Notes: generated from the sequence alone by a model not told the origin. A stretch of DNA of 64,000 nt from Anisus vortex (GCA_949126835.1 OX421507.1:30573382-30637381), one strand, 5' to 3'. Counted from the first letter of the stretch, positions 35,605 to 50,600 are shown. Translations and numbers: made by a program.

Positions 35605-38600
35605 GTAAGTATTCATTTGTTTTCTTTTGATTACCCATTGTTGTTGTCAAAATTCATACTTGCTTGCCGAATTCAGTCAATTTTAAAGCTTTTTGTCGGT
35701 CTTACTTTTACTCTCTCGTCTCTTCTCTGTCTCTCTGTTACTCTGTTTACTTTTCAATGAATTCAATGCAATGCTTCAACTTCATCAACAATTATAAATA
35801 TTATAATGACCAAAAACTTCAGATTCAGTTAGTAGGCTAATTATGATTATGCTACTTAATAATAACATAAGTAGTAAAAGTAAATACCATACTATAAATA
35901 AATAGTAGTAGTAGTAGATAGAGTAAGAGTTACTAGTAATACTAGGCTAACTTAACTAACTAACTACTAACAGTTAGTTCCAAACTGATTTAGTAATTTA
36001 GTCTAGTCTATATAAAATATAAAAATAAAGTAATAAAGTGTTGTAAATGTCCTAGTTCTAGGATACTTTACTTTATTAGGATAGCGCCAATGAAAAAAAC
36101 CCATAAAAACTGGTTGATTATTTTAGTTAATAGTGTCAAGTGTGCAACAGCAATACTAAAATAATTAAAAAGAGAATTAAGTAGGCCTATTATTGTTCTT
36201 CGTCCCTCATTTCCGAGGATGACCACGTCTACCAGTTGCTTTGTGGCCTCTTTGGTGGCCTATCAGTCCTATGCGGGCCCTGAAGGATCTGTTGCAGGTA
36301 CTGCAGACAAAAGATGCAGTCGTGGGGTCCGGCAGCGCCTTGCAGGTCTGCTTGGCTTTTCTTTCTGCTAGTTTCTGTTCGGCCCTGGAGATTCTGTTAT
36401 ATTCTGCCAACTGTGCCCCGGACGAAACGATATTGCGCCACCTGTTTCTATCAGTTGCCAGTTCCTCCCATCTATCTGGGTCTACGTCGAGTGCTTTCAA
36501 GGTTGCTTTCAAACTGTCTTTGAATCTCTTTTTTTGGCCGCCGGTTCTTCTTTTCCTGTGTGCTAGCTCGCCAAATAGGAGCTTTTTTGGCAGTCTGTGG
36601 TCCGGCATTCTAACTAGATGGCCAGCCCATCGCGCTTGGGATTTCATAAGCTGAGTCTGGTTGCTGGACGTGCCTGCTCTGAGAAGCACTTCAGTGTCAA
36701 GGACCCCATCGTGCCAACATATTTTTAGTAATTCGCGGAGGCAAGCGACATGGAAGTGATTTAGTTGCTTTGCATGCCTGCTGTACACTGTCCATGTTTC
36801 GCTCACATACAGCAATGTTGGCAGTATTGTGGTGTTGTATACTTTAACACTTTGTGGCCTGAGTTTTTTTAGCTGTTTTGACGGATTTTTTTTTCAAACT
36901 ATATTGTATATCCCAGAATTTAATTTTTTTCTGTATCAAATTTTGTTAATATATTTAAGTGTCATAGATTAAATTAATGCTTAATAAAAGTGTATAACTT
37001 TTATTTTGAAATACTTTAAATAACAAACTTTAAAAAAATAATCCACAATTATTTATATTAAAAAACACATAATTTTGCATTCAAAAATTAGCTAAAAATA
37101 TTTTTTTAATTTAGAAAAAAAAAATGAAACAAAACTATTAAATTATCAAACACTGTCCATATTTCTAACAATATAACTATAAGACATAATAATCTAGTAC
37201 TTGGTCTGCTAGTACTTGCCATTTCTTTATTCGTCACCATTACAAGAAAAAAAAGGAGAAAAAAAAGTCACGACCAAAAAAATTTAATAAAAGTATATAG
37301 TATATAAAACAGCACTTTTCACAATGAAAATCAAATGCGAAATGTTATTTTGGTTTCTATTTAAAAGGAAACGGAAGTTATTTTTATTTTAAAAAACATG
37401 GATTGGACGTAAAACAATAAAAACAATTATAACCCAAAACGACACCAGTCGTGTCGTTCCGTCAAAATTGAGTAGACAGATCGACACGGCTCGTGTCGTT
37501 CCGGCCACAAAGGGTTAAGCTTAATGGCCTATTATTACTATTAAATTAAAAGTTATTCCATATCATTTATTTTTAGTATAGACAGGTAGGACTAGGCGGC
37601 TAGGCCTATCTGGCCATCACTATCATGTCAAAATCTGTAGCTAAATTATGATCAGTAAATTTATGATTTAGGCTACCATGACCATACTTATCTTGAAATA
37701 TTCAATTTAATTTAAATTTCATGTTATAAAATATAGTAAGAAGCACTTGTAAGCTGATTCATGTATAATGTGTACAGATATGTCTTTTGATATATGGTCC
37801 TTTGTATGGCTTTTACCTTTAGTTTGATATTATGTCCATATTGTAATTATTGTGCAATTTGGTAAAAAAAAAAAAAAACGAAAATTTGGCTTCAGTTTTC
37901 CTTTTTTGGCTTTGTTACTAAAATGCAAAATTTGAAGAAAAAATTACCTAGTAATCCTAGATATCATTCATCTGTTTAGCTTTAATATTTTTTATAAATT
38001 AGTTTACACAGACTGCTAATTTATAGTAAATTACTAAAAAAAACAACTTCTAAAAATACCTATTAGAAAATAAAAGCACTAAGAAATAAAAACATTAAAA
38101 AACATGGTTTATTAGCCTATATTACTTATAATATATTATAATTTTAAAATCATTATTTGTGTGTTTTTTTTAAAATATAAATATTGAAAACTATAAAGTG
38201 TGCCACAATTATTTAATAATTTTTGAAAATTATAGTTTAGGGATTATAATGGGCTTCTAGTCGGCTATTGGTAGTTAACTACAAATAGCTTCTAGGCGGC
38301 TATTGGTAGTAAGCCAATCAAAACGGTCCTTATATTCTTAATTATTATAATAATTATTTATAAGCCTTTGTTGTGTTTAGCCACAATTCATAACCTAACC
38401 CGACAGATTAGATCTACATTAGTTTTAGGTTTAGTGTTACTTTAATTTTTTGAAGCAAAAAAAACAACATGAACTTCTAATTGAGATTAAATTATATAGA
38501 AAAAATAACCTTTGTTGAACCTTTGTCTGAATAATTTATAAAAATTGACACTTTTAAAATGTCTGTAAAAGGTTTACAAATTGTTAATTACCTAACCCAA

Positions 38601-41600
38601 CCAATTAGATCTAGACTAGTTTTAGGTTTAGTGAGTGTTACGGTACTTTACTGTTTTGAAACAAAAAACTTCAACTTCAAATTGTGATTTTTTAAAAAAA
38701 GGAGAAAATATAGGCCTAATCTTTGTCTGAATAATTTTTAAAAATTAACAATTTTAAAATGCCAGTAAAAGGCTAACAGATTGTTAATTACAAAAAAAAT
38801 CACATTTAACCGGTTTTACTAAAATTGAATATTTAAAAAAAATATAAATTAAAAAAAAATATTGACAATGGTTGACAATGGGATTAGAACCTAAATCACC
38901 CAGTTGACTGCCCAGAGTAGGCTACTAACCACTAGGCCAAGAAACCTCTGTTAGTCAATTCAAAAAAATAGTAATTAAGAAAATAGGGCCTAGAAGCTAT
39001 TTGTAGTTAACTACCAATAGACATTGTCTTATAATGTGAGTAGGCTCTTATTATAATTTAAAAAGTAAATAATGGATTGAATTGTCACATATTGTTAGAA
39101 CATTAGGCCTGTATACTATATATGTTTATATTGTTAGAACATTAGGCCTGTGTACTATATATGTTTATATTGTTAGAACATTAGGCCTGTATACTATATA
39201 TGTTTATATTGTTAGAACATTAGGCCTGTATACTATATATGTTTATATTGTTAGAACATTAGGCCTGTAGGCCCTATACTATATATGTTTATATTGTTAG
39301 AACATTAGGCCTGTATACTATATATGTTTATATTGTTAGAACATTAGGCCTGTGTACTATATATGTTTATATTGTTAGAACATTAGGCCTATATTCTATG
39401 TTATGCTTATATTGTTAGAAAATGTTCATTTGTTGTCTTTGATGCATTAAATTGTGGGATTTAGTCTTTATATTACTGAAAAGTCAGTGTCTATGTTAAG
39501 ACATTAGTCATTTCTGTTTTGCGTAGACATTCCTGGTTTAGTCATTGTGTTTTGGTTCGTGTAACTAGAATAACATTAGTAAAAAAAAAGAGTGGGAACC
39601 CTGGACAAAAATAGATATAATGTCTGGGTTTAATTTGGGTTTTAGAAATCAACAAAGACTTCTATCTTTCTTTAGATCTAGTTTTAGGCCAAGTATGAGA
39701 GAAGAAGAAAAAAATGCTCATATTAAATTAAAGAAAAAGTTTTTTTTGGCAATTATAATGACATATTTCAATGAAAAAAAATATTTGTAGTTTGATTTTA
39801 AATTGTTCATATGTTTAAGTTTACAAGATAGGTTGAAAAAAATTAATAAATAGTTCTCTTTCTGTTCCTTGATTATTGTACATTCAGTGAATTAGTAAGC
39901 ATAGTAGTACACTTCTGCTTATAAGAATTAATAAAAAATATTATCAAATTTTTAAATTTCTAACTTAAAAATAAAAAAGAATTTAGGCCTATACCAAAGT
40001 CTAATTAATAAATGAAAAACTCAATTATGACCGGCAACCACGATATGAGTCACTTTGTGCCTCGAACTATTTTGAGCTGCAGCTAAAAATATGTCGTAGG
40101 GGTGTAAAAATATGAATTTTTGGATTTTGGTAATATCTAATTATTATTTACATCTGCACATTTCTGTGGTTAGTTATTATTATCAAAATAATTTGAAATA
40201 TTAAAAAAAATATTTTAAAAGTAACATCCTGTATTGTTTCATTTGAATAAGCAAAAATAGTAAATTTCTCAAAATCAGGTTTCAGACATGGGCTAATTTA
40301 TTAAGATATTTATAATATATATACATGAAAAAAGAAAGCATAGTTTTAAATAAAAAGAGTAAAATCATTATGCGCCCAATTAAATTTAAACCAAATATAT
40401 AAGTTGTTTTATCTTATACATTACAGACACTCCTTCTATAAAGAAGATTATTGCGTTCTACGCTCCTACGCCCTACATTTTATTTTATAATTTGTATCAA
40501 CTCTTACCATTATGTTAGATAGCTTTTGATTAATATTCTGTTTGTTTGGGTTGACAGCCTCTTCGACTGGATGTAAAGCGCAAGCTTTCTGCTCGGTCAG
40601 ACCGTGTGAAGAGTGTGGACCTCCATCCTTCCGAGCCATGGATGCTGGCCAGTCTTTACAGTGGACACATTAATATTTGGAATTTTGAAACACAGGTTAA
40701 ACCTTTTTTTCTTCTATTTTATTTATAACAGGAGTGTTAACATTTTATACATATTTATTCTAGAGTGTCTCAAAAGCTAATGTTTCTTTTGACACAGAAA
40801 AGTGAAGTTTGCATTCTTACACAATTCATGAATTGAAAACACTAAGGGGCTTGGTGGCTGAGCGGCAACGAGTTCGGCTGGCGTACCAAGGGTTCTGGGT
40901 TGAAATCTTGGTGGAGGCTATGTTTTTTAACCCGGGACTGGAGGGTGTCTCTGGGTCTACCCATCTGTGATGGGTACCTGACATTAGTGGGGGGTAAAGT
41001 AAAGGCGGCTGGGCATTGTGCTGGCCACACAATCCGCAAGTATTCTGTGGCCACTGAAAATGGTGAATGCAGCTTTGTCTGCCCTATGACCAATTTGTTA
41101 TTTTACTTTAATCACTTACATTAAGGTAGGTATTGTATTATTTCACTATTCATTTTTAAAATGTATGTCCCACAGTTTTTATTTACCTGATATAATTTTC
41201 CATTCTACAGCAACTAATAAAGTCATTTGAAGTTTGTGACTTGCCTGTTCGTGCAGCTAAGTTTGTGGCCAGGAAAAACTGGGTTATTTCTGGATCTGTA
41301 AGTACTTGCTTAGTCAATGTATGAACTACTTCTTAGAAAGCAGTAAGATTAACATTAGACATTTTTTAAATATTATTTATCCATTCCATAGCACTTCTTC
41401 TTCTATTAGCCAGTCTGCAGAGCAGTTTGCTCTCTTGCAGTCAATGCCAGTCAAACATATTTACATGTACTTTTTAGTTGTTCTGTATTGCTGTAAAGCA
41501 GTGGTTGGTAATGGTAGGTTGAGGGGGGAGTAGTGTGTGTCTGGGGTAGGTTAGCTCAGGACATTCAAGTAGGATGTGGTCTACAGTTTCTTGTGGGGAG

Positions 41601-44600
41601 TGACAGTGTCTGGAGTTGGGTGCCTGTGTTTATTCCACAGGATAGTGTCTGGAGTTGGGTGCCTGTGTTTATTCCACAGGATAGTGTATGGAATCGGGTG
41701 CCTGTGTTTATTCCACAGGACAGTGTCTGGAGTGGGGTGCCTGTGTTTATTCCACAGGACAGTGTCTGGAGTTGGGTGCCTGTGTTTATTCCACAGGGAA
41801 GTGTTTTCCAAACATTTTCCACAGAATCCTAAAACAGCAAATGATATTTTTGGCAGAACCCAAACTATTAAAAGCTACAAAAAATGAAAGAATGTTAATA
41901 AATTTCTATGAAAATAATTAGTGAGGGTCATGCAAATGATTTTTAAATCTAAGGTTAGCTAGGTGAGTTTCTTTGTGGTTCAATCAACTGCAAACTCTTT
42001 TTTCTTGGTCAATATTTCACTGACTTTTTTGACAGACATTTAAATAAAAATAACGTACAAACTGACTCTATGTATGACAGTGTTATCAATTTGATCTAAC
42101 AAGGTACTTTACTATGTTGTTTCAGAGCACTTATATATATATATCATAATTTCACTTTTGTTTTACTTAGATAGATTATTCTCTGTTTAAATTTAATTGT
42201 TCTCTGATGCATTTGTTTTAGGATGACATGAACATCCGTGTATTCAACTACAACACATTGGAGAGGGTTCATCAGTTTGAAGCACACTCAGACTACCTGC
42301 GTTCCATCGCTGTCCACCCAACACAGTCTTTCATACTTACAAGCAGTGGTGAGTATCTGTCTATATCATAGCCAACACAGTCATTCATAGGTACAAGCAG
42401 TGATCAGATTCTATCTATATCATAGTACGTGTGTGCCAATTCTTATTCCCATTGGTTAATTTAAAGTCTTGTGTGTTACTTTTTAAATTTTCCCTTCTGC
42501 GTTCGTTCTCCCCAACAAAGAGGCTAGATTTCCTGTGTCTTACACGCAGGTCACATGGGCTCATTTCCCTGCTGATAAACTTTTTAGTTTTTCTAATAGT
42601 TATTAATTAGTGAAAAAAATACAACAAAAAATTGGGGTGGCTAGTCTCGAACAGGATCTTGGTGTGCCTCTCTATCTTGGTGTGCCTCTCTATCTTGGTG
42701 TGCCTCTCTATCTTGGTGTGCCTCTCTATCTTGGTGTGCCTCTCTATCTTGGTGTGCCTCTCTATCTTGGTGTGCCTCTCTATCTTGGTGTGCTTCTCTA
42801 TCTTGGTGTGCCTCTCTATCTTGGTGTGCCTCTCTATCTTGGTGTGCCTCTCTATCTTGGTGTGCCTCTCTATCTTGGTGTGCCTCTCTATCTTGGTGTG
42901 CCTCTCTATCTTGGTGTGTCTCTCTATCTTGGTGTGTCTCTCTATCTTGGTGTGTCTCTCTATCTTGGTGTGCCTCTCTATCTTGGTGTGCCTCTCTATC
43001 TTGGTGTGTCTCTCTATCTTGGTGTGTCTCTCTATCTTGGTGTGTCTCTCTATCTTGGTGTGTCTCTCTATCTTGGTGTGCCTCTCTATCTTGGTGTGTC
43101 TCTCTATCTTGGTGTGTCTCTCTATCTTGGTGTGTCTCTCTATCTTGGTGTGCCTCTCTATCTTGGTGTGTCTCTCTATCTTGGTGTGCCTCTCTATCTT
43201 GGTGTGTCTCTCTATCTTGGTGTGCCTCTCTATCTTGGTGTGTCTCTCTATCTTGGTGTGTCTCTCTATCTTGGTGTGTCTCTCTATCTTGGTGTGCCTC
43301 TCTATCTTGGTGTGTCTCTCTATCTTGGTGTGCCTCTCTATCTTGGTGTGTCTCTCTATCTTGGTGTGTCTCTCTATCTTGGTGTGCCTCTCTATCTTGG
43401 TGTGTCTCTCTATCTTGGTGTGTCTCTCTATCTTGGTGTGCCTCTCTATCTTGGTGTGTCTCTCTATCTTGGTGTGTCTCTCTATCTTGGTGTGCCTCTC
43501 TATCTTGGTGTGTCTCTCTATCTTGGTGTGCCTCTCTATCTTGGTGTGCCTCTCTATCTTGGTGTGTCTCTCTATCTTGGTGTGCCTCTCTATCTTGGTG
43601 TGCCTCTCTATCTTGGTGTGCCTCTCTATCTTGGTGTGCCTCTCTATCTTGGTGTGCCTCTCTATCTTGGTGTGCCTCTCTATCTTGGTGTGCCTCTCTA
43701 TCTTGGTGTGTCTCTCTATCTTGGTGTGCCTCTCTATCTTGGTGTGCCTCTCTATCTTGGTGTGCCTCTCTATCTTGGTGTGCCTCTCTATCTTGGTGTG
43801 CCTCTCTATCTTGGTGTGCCTCTCTATCTTGGTGTGCCTCTCTATCTTGGTGTGTCTCTCTATCTTGGTGTGTCTCTCTATCTTGGTGTGTCTCTCTATC
43901 TTGGTGTGTCTCTCTATCTTGGTGTGTCTCTCTATCTTGGTGTGTCTCTCTATCCATCCCATTATATTGTTGCCCCTTGGGAGTCTCATCTGTTGTTTGG
44001 TTTTTTATTTGTGTTTTTTTTTTACTTTATAAATTGTTGAAATAATAATGTAGTGTTCCTTGTTATAGAATGCTGTAATTGCAACAATCATGTAGTAAAA
44101 TAGAAATGAACCAAATTTCTTGCACTAGATGACATGCTGATTAAATTGTGGGACTGGGACAAGAAGTGGACCTGTACTCAAGTCTTTGAGGGACACACCC
44201 ACTATGTCATGCAGATTGTCATCAATCCTAAGGACAACAATCAGTTTGCTAGTGCATCTCTGGACAGAACTATAAAGGTAAAACATTTGTTTGGTTTAAA
44301 TATAAGTAGATGACATGTTTTCTAGGGTACAGTTAATTTAATTGCCCGCGAGAGCCAGAAATAAAAAAAAGTAGCAATAATTCACCATCAGTGCCTACAT
44401 AATAATGATATGTGGTCCTACCTCGAGGAGCTATTTAAAACCCATGTTCCGCAAAGAACACTCCGCTCTGTTGACTCTTAGTTTCTGAAGGGGGTCCCGT
44501 TTCACCATGACAACCATTGGCCTGAGAGCCTTCTCTGTATATTTCCCCGTAAAGTCAAGCATCTACTTCCCATCCAACTCAGGCAGACTATTGCTATTAA

Positions 44601-47600
44601 ACAGAACTTGGTAACACATTATTGAAATATTGGCACCATTAAACTTTTTTTGAAGACTTCTGCTGTTTTACTTTCATAGTTTAAGTCTGTCAATACTAGA
44701 TTTATTATTGCTTTATCTTATTTTTTTATATTTTTTTAAAGTTTTATTATTATTAATTAGCTAATTAGGTTTTCCCTTTTTAGCCTAGAGAATTATATCC
44801 ATGTTCTTGCATGTTTTTATTGCATATTGTTGCTATCTTAGCATACATATTAGTTTGTTGGCAGGCACTATACAAAAAGATTTATTATTGTTATTATTCT
44901 TGAGACTTTTTTTGTGTTGTGCGTGCAGGTCTGGCAGCTGGGCTCACAGACACCAAACTTCACCCTGGAAGGGCACGAAAAGGGAGCCAACTGCGTGGAC
45001 TACTACTCAGGGGGAGATAAACCGTATCTTATCTCTGGGGCTGATGACAGACAAGTCAAAATATGGGATTATCAAGTAATGGCTTGTTGTTGTCTTATAT
45101 ATAAATTAAACATTGAAATTTGATAAAAATGAACTCTTTTATACTGAACATACATTATACATATATATATATACGATAATTATGTATAACAAGCTAAATT
45201 GCCCAGCGTTGCCCGGGTGGGAACAAAAACAAGACTGTATAAGGTGCATATAAAAATTTTATAAACTTCAATTAAAAGAAAGCTATAAATCTAATAATTA
45301 AATGATTATTTTTTTTTTTACTGAAGACTTTTAGAAAAGTAATTTAAAATAAATACGGGTAAAAAAAATAGGCAAGTATTTTTATTTAACAAAAATCTAA
45401 ATTGCCCATAGATTTACAAAAGTTTTTTTAAAGTAATATTTATTGAAAAAATTTTTATAAAAAAAGGTATAGACTTACTGACTTTTAGAGAGAAAAAAAT
45501 TTACTATAGCTAGGTATGTGACAAGAAAATTTTTAAATGACTTTATAATAACTTGTCATATATCACTGGAAAGGGCTTGGGGAGAGGATTCCAATGGTAT
45601 ATTATTTATTAAAATCGGATCAGAAATAAAAAAGTTATGAATTTTTAAGTGATGAAATTTCAGTAACAAAGCCAAAGAAGGAAAAGTGAAGCTCACTTAC
45701 TGGTAATTTTGTACTCAAACAGTCATAACTTTGTCAATTTCGTACCAAATCGCACATAATGAGTATCAAATTAAAGGATTTACAAAGGGCCATATATATA
45801 TAGTTAAATTGGCTAATAAATGCTTATTTTTGTTTTTTTATAAGGTGAAATTTTGATGAAATGGGATATTTCATTATACGTACATTGTTCACTCAAACAG
45901 TCATAACTTTGTCAATTTTTTACCAAAATACACAATATATGTATCAAATTAAAGGCCATACCAAGGGCCATATCTATATACAATAATCAACAAAAAAAGG
46001 ATTCTTATTTATTTTTATTACATGAAATTTTAATGAAATTGGATATTTCATGATATGCACATTATTCACTCAGGGATACACAACTTTTTCAATTTTGTAC
46101 CAAATTGCACAAAATGAGTATCAAATTAAAGGCCATTAATTTAGGGCCATACATGTATAGATAAAACAGTTTTAAAAAAGGATATTACAGGGTAAGTAGA
46201 CCTAGTTGTACACATTTTTTTTAAAACAGTCAAAATTTAATTACAGTTTTTAACTAACCCCCCCCCCCTTTTTTTTTTTCAACCCTAAACCCATTTCTCT
46301 TGTTAAATTTACAAAAGTGTTTATGAATTATTTTCCAACCAGAATATGAATTTTAAATGAAATCGGATTCTTACAATTGTAAATATTAAATCAAACAGTC
46401 AAAACGTTATACATTTTTCTTTACCAAATTAAAACAAACAATTGGGCACTTAGAATCTGTAAGCAAATAAAATGAGTTGGTTCCCCTATTCACTAACCCT
46501 TTTTTCATCTCTCTCCTGCTTTTTTGTAGGCCTACTGATATTCCATTGCCCTCAACTCCCCCCCCCCCACCTTTTGGTCAACCACCAGTCCTTGTAATAT
46601 TAACAGGTGGCTTAAAAAAAAAGTTAGCCCCCTCCCCATCACGCCTTCCCCTGTTCAGTATTCCAATGATAGTGTTGTATCCTCTCCCCACCCCCTCAGT
46701 TCACCTTAAACTATTATGTCCATGAAGAAATAAATACCCCCCCCCCCTCCTTCCCGCCTTTATTCTGCTTGCAGGTATGATAGGCCTAGTCCATTGCTGT
46801 AGAACCCCCCCCCCCCCCCAATCCCTTTTTCATCCCCCATAACCCCTTAAAATATTACAACTCCAGGTAGAAGATATAAATGCCCACTCTTCTTCCCTTC
46901 ATATTTCAATACCATTGCTCTAGCCCCCCCCCCCCCCCCCTGCCCTGCTTGGACCGTCTGGTCTTGTTGTTTGGTCTTGTTCACCGTCACAGCCAGACAG
47001 TTGGTCTGGCCTACCCTGTTTCACAAAGCCTACAGCTAGTACAGGTGACTAACCAACACACATTGCAACCTTAGCATAATATTATTACAACACGGTACTG
47101 CTGGTACTGCCGGGGAACGGTCCATTGGTGGTCAATGGGGGTTAATTGGTAGATACGATTTGATAGAGAGCACATCTTAAAAAAAAGTGGTACATTCTGA
47201 ATAAATAAATTTACGTTGCGCGTAGTTTGGCTTGGACTCAGCACTTCAAAATTTAGGTGAAGAGGCATTTTATTATTAATAATAGGCCTATATATTTTTA
47301 ATGAAAGAATGGGATGTCGCATAAAAAATAACTTTTTTTTCATCCAATTAAATAAAGTTAAATGCATGGGCCTACTAATACTAATAAGTTTTAAAATGAT
47401 ATATAGTAGTCCTATAGCGAAAAATTTGCTACATTAAAATGTATTTGTTAAGACTGAACCAATCCTGACCTAGAAAAATAGTCACGTGACCCACATCCCA
47501 AAATGGTGAAATTTTTGCCTGGATGTTGAAATCTATATACATTTTTGCGAGAGTAAATTGAAGATCTGCGCGAGTGTTTTTGTTGATGAAATTTCGTATA

Positions 47601-50600
47601 TTAAGAGAAAAGATGTGTAGAAATGGTTCAGTTCTGGTTTCATTTAAGTCACATGATGTTGTTTTTTTAATTTTGTGTTTGAATAAGATCATATTTTTTA
47701 GGCCTACAAAAACATAATAAAAAAACAACAAAAGACAACACTAAACGCAAAAATTGAAGGAAAATTTAGTCAAGTTTATTGAAAAAATATTGCGTTATAT
47801 ATATATGTAAATAATTAATTAAAGAAATACGATTGAATCATACCTACCGTCCGCAATGTTTGCCAATCCACGGAACAGTTTTTATGACCAAAAAAAAAGA
47901 TATAAAAAGTCGGATTTTCACATACCTACTATAGCACATATTAGTGACTCAGTGCGTTCAAATTGCTGGATTGGAATCGTGGTGATGGCTAGGATTTATC
48001 TTCCTTGTACTCGAGGGTGTCCCTGAGTCTACCCAGCTCTAATGGGGTACCTGACATAAGCTGGGGTAAAAGAAAAGGTGGGTGGGCATTGTGCTGGCTC
48101 ACCTCATCCCCTAGTGTGCCGTGTGCCACTGAAACTGGTGAACACTGCTACAATGGCCCTATGATCAAATTTCTTACTCATTTTTCTCTCTATCCTCAGA
48201 ACAAGACTTGTGTTCAAACTTTAGATGGTCATGCTCAGAATGTTGCAGCCGTCGCTTTCCACCCAACATTACCCATCATACTGACAGGCTCTGAGGATGG
48301 TAGGTAGACTAGTTTTTTTTAATTCTTCGACTTTTGTAATTTTTTTTCAATTGTTAATTCATAGAACCTTTGGTAAAGTCTAGTTTGCTTTCAAGTAAAG
48401 GTCTTGTCTGACCTAATTGATCACAGGGCTGGTGAAGCAGGGCTCACTAGTTTTTTGTGGCCACAGCATACTAGGAAATGTGTGGCCAGCACAGTGCCCA
48501 GCCACTTTTACTTTACCCCATCTAATGTCAGGTACCCATCAGAGCTGGGTAGACTCATTGGACAGGCTCCAGTCCCAGAACAAATCCTATCCTTCACCAG
48601 GAATCGAACCCAGAACCTTCTGCACATCAGGCGTACCCGCTGCCGCTCTTTCCATCGCGGTCCCATTTTTACAAATACGTGCACTCTTTGTTTTTTGCTT
48701 TTACCTAGATACAAATTCTTTCCTCAATCTTGTTGCTAGGCACAGTGAGAATCTGGCATGCCAACACTTATAGATTAGAGAGCACACTGAACTATGGCCT
48801 GGAACGTGTGTGGACCATTGCCTGCCAGAAAGGTTCCAACAATGTGGCACTGGGTTATGATGAAGGAAGTATTATTATCAAGGTAAGGGGAAAAAGTCTT
48901 TTGGGGCCTACACAAAAAATGCCACCTTAAACTTATAAATACGCTACGTTTCTGCAACTCAAAAGCGAAGGGTGTGGAGGTTTGAAAAACCTAAAATATT
49001 TGTCAGTTTCAATTTCAGTTGTATAAATATAGTATATTTACACCTAAGAAAGTTTTCTAAATGTAAATGTAGGCCTAAGCAATTGCCTAGTAATTCTACA
49101 TCATAACAACCACTGATACTGGTGATATTTGCAACTTAATGACAGAGTAGTGATGTTTTTCTAACTTTTCTAAAACAGTGTCGGGTGTATAAGTCGCACA
49201 CCTACTTTTTGTCAAAATTTTGAGTAAAAAAAAATGTGCAACTTATGCGCAAGTATATATATATATATTTGGCCTCCACAGCCATTCTCGGCGGTGCAGC
49301 TGGTCACCTTTGCCGTGAAGCTACACCATCGTCTCTTGGAGACGGACGGATGCCGACGATACGATATATATATTTGTCCTCTGTTTACGCCTAGGCCGTT
49401 TAAAGTATCAGGACAAAAGTTAAATACATATATTTGAAATGGCCTCCAGAAATTATTTCATATCAACTATTTTGTTGAAAAGGTTTAATTTTTTCTTCTA
49501 ATAAGCGTATTACAAATTATGTTATTTTGTTAAGGTTGTTTATAAACTGGAGCACCGTTAAAGAAATATTCAGTCTTGCCCCTCTAAAAATACTTTCAAA
49601 TTGTGTGTTCATTTGTTCCTTGTAGGTTTTCCCTCGCTTTGAAAGCTTTTATTTTTTATTGTTTCTTTTTTTTCTTCCTTATTGATTATTTGTATTCTTT
49701 TAACCAAACATATTGTAGTCATTTGTTTCTCCGTCATTTTGATGGGCACAACTACTAGTGTATTAGAATAAACATCAAGGTCTGTGTACTGTTAGGATGT
49801 TTCTACTACTTGATATGTACAATATTTTCAAGTCTTGTCTACTATTTGATATGTACAATATTTTCAAGTCTTGTCTACTACTTGATATGTACAATATTTT
49901 CAAGTCTTGTCTACTACTTGATATGTACAATATTTTCAAGTCTTGTGCAGATGACTTGAGTATCCGCTTGCTTGAAACTTTCTTTTTTATTTACTGTGTG
50001 TGATTTTTCCTTTCTAGTTGGGCCGCGAGGAGCCAGCCATGTCCATGGATTCTTCGGGTAAGATCATCTGGGCAAAGCACTCGGAGATCCAGCAGGCTAA
50101 CATCAAGGCAATGGCTGACCAGGAGATTAAAGATGGGGAGCGTCTGTCACTGGCCGTGAAGGACATGGGCAGCTGCGAGATCTATCCCCAGACAATCTCA
50201 CATAATCCAAATGGAAGGTATGACTTGTATTTTTGTATACCTCTTGACTTAATCCTGTATATCCCCATAGGACAGGGGTCGGCAACCTGCGGCTCGCGAG
50301 CCGCATGCGGCTCTTTCGATGTCAAGATGCGGCTCTTGTCACGTGCGAAATCAGCTACTGACGTTAGATGATATTTTTAGTAATGTATTATTATATATTA
50401 TTTTGATTCATATCCATCTTGGATCTCACAAGGTTGTATAAGAATTTATATTGATGTTATTGAATTAGATTTGATGTTTATTTGACTCGTCGCGATATGA
50501 ATCTTTTGTGTATAAAGTGATTTAGATAAACTGTACCTTAATATATAGGAAATCCACAATCCTGTTTGAAATTGAACACAATTTTATTCCAACAAGTTGA

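Noticed and set aside
38870..38947. Functional tRNA gene
   Set aside because: A- and B-box-like words are present but stem pairing is poor, and it lies within a repeat unit.
42607..44040. Frames over 430 codons on both strands (VPLYLG, IERHTK, DREAHQ repeats)
   Set aside because: The 18-bp unit is divisible by three and lacks stops; it sits inside a COPB2 intron.
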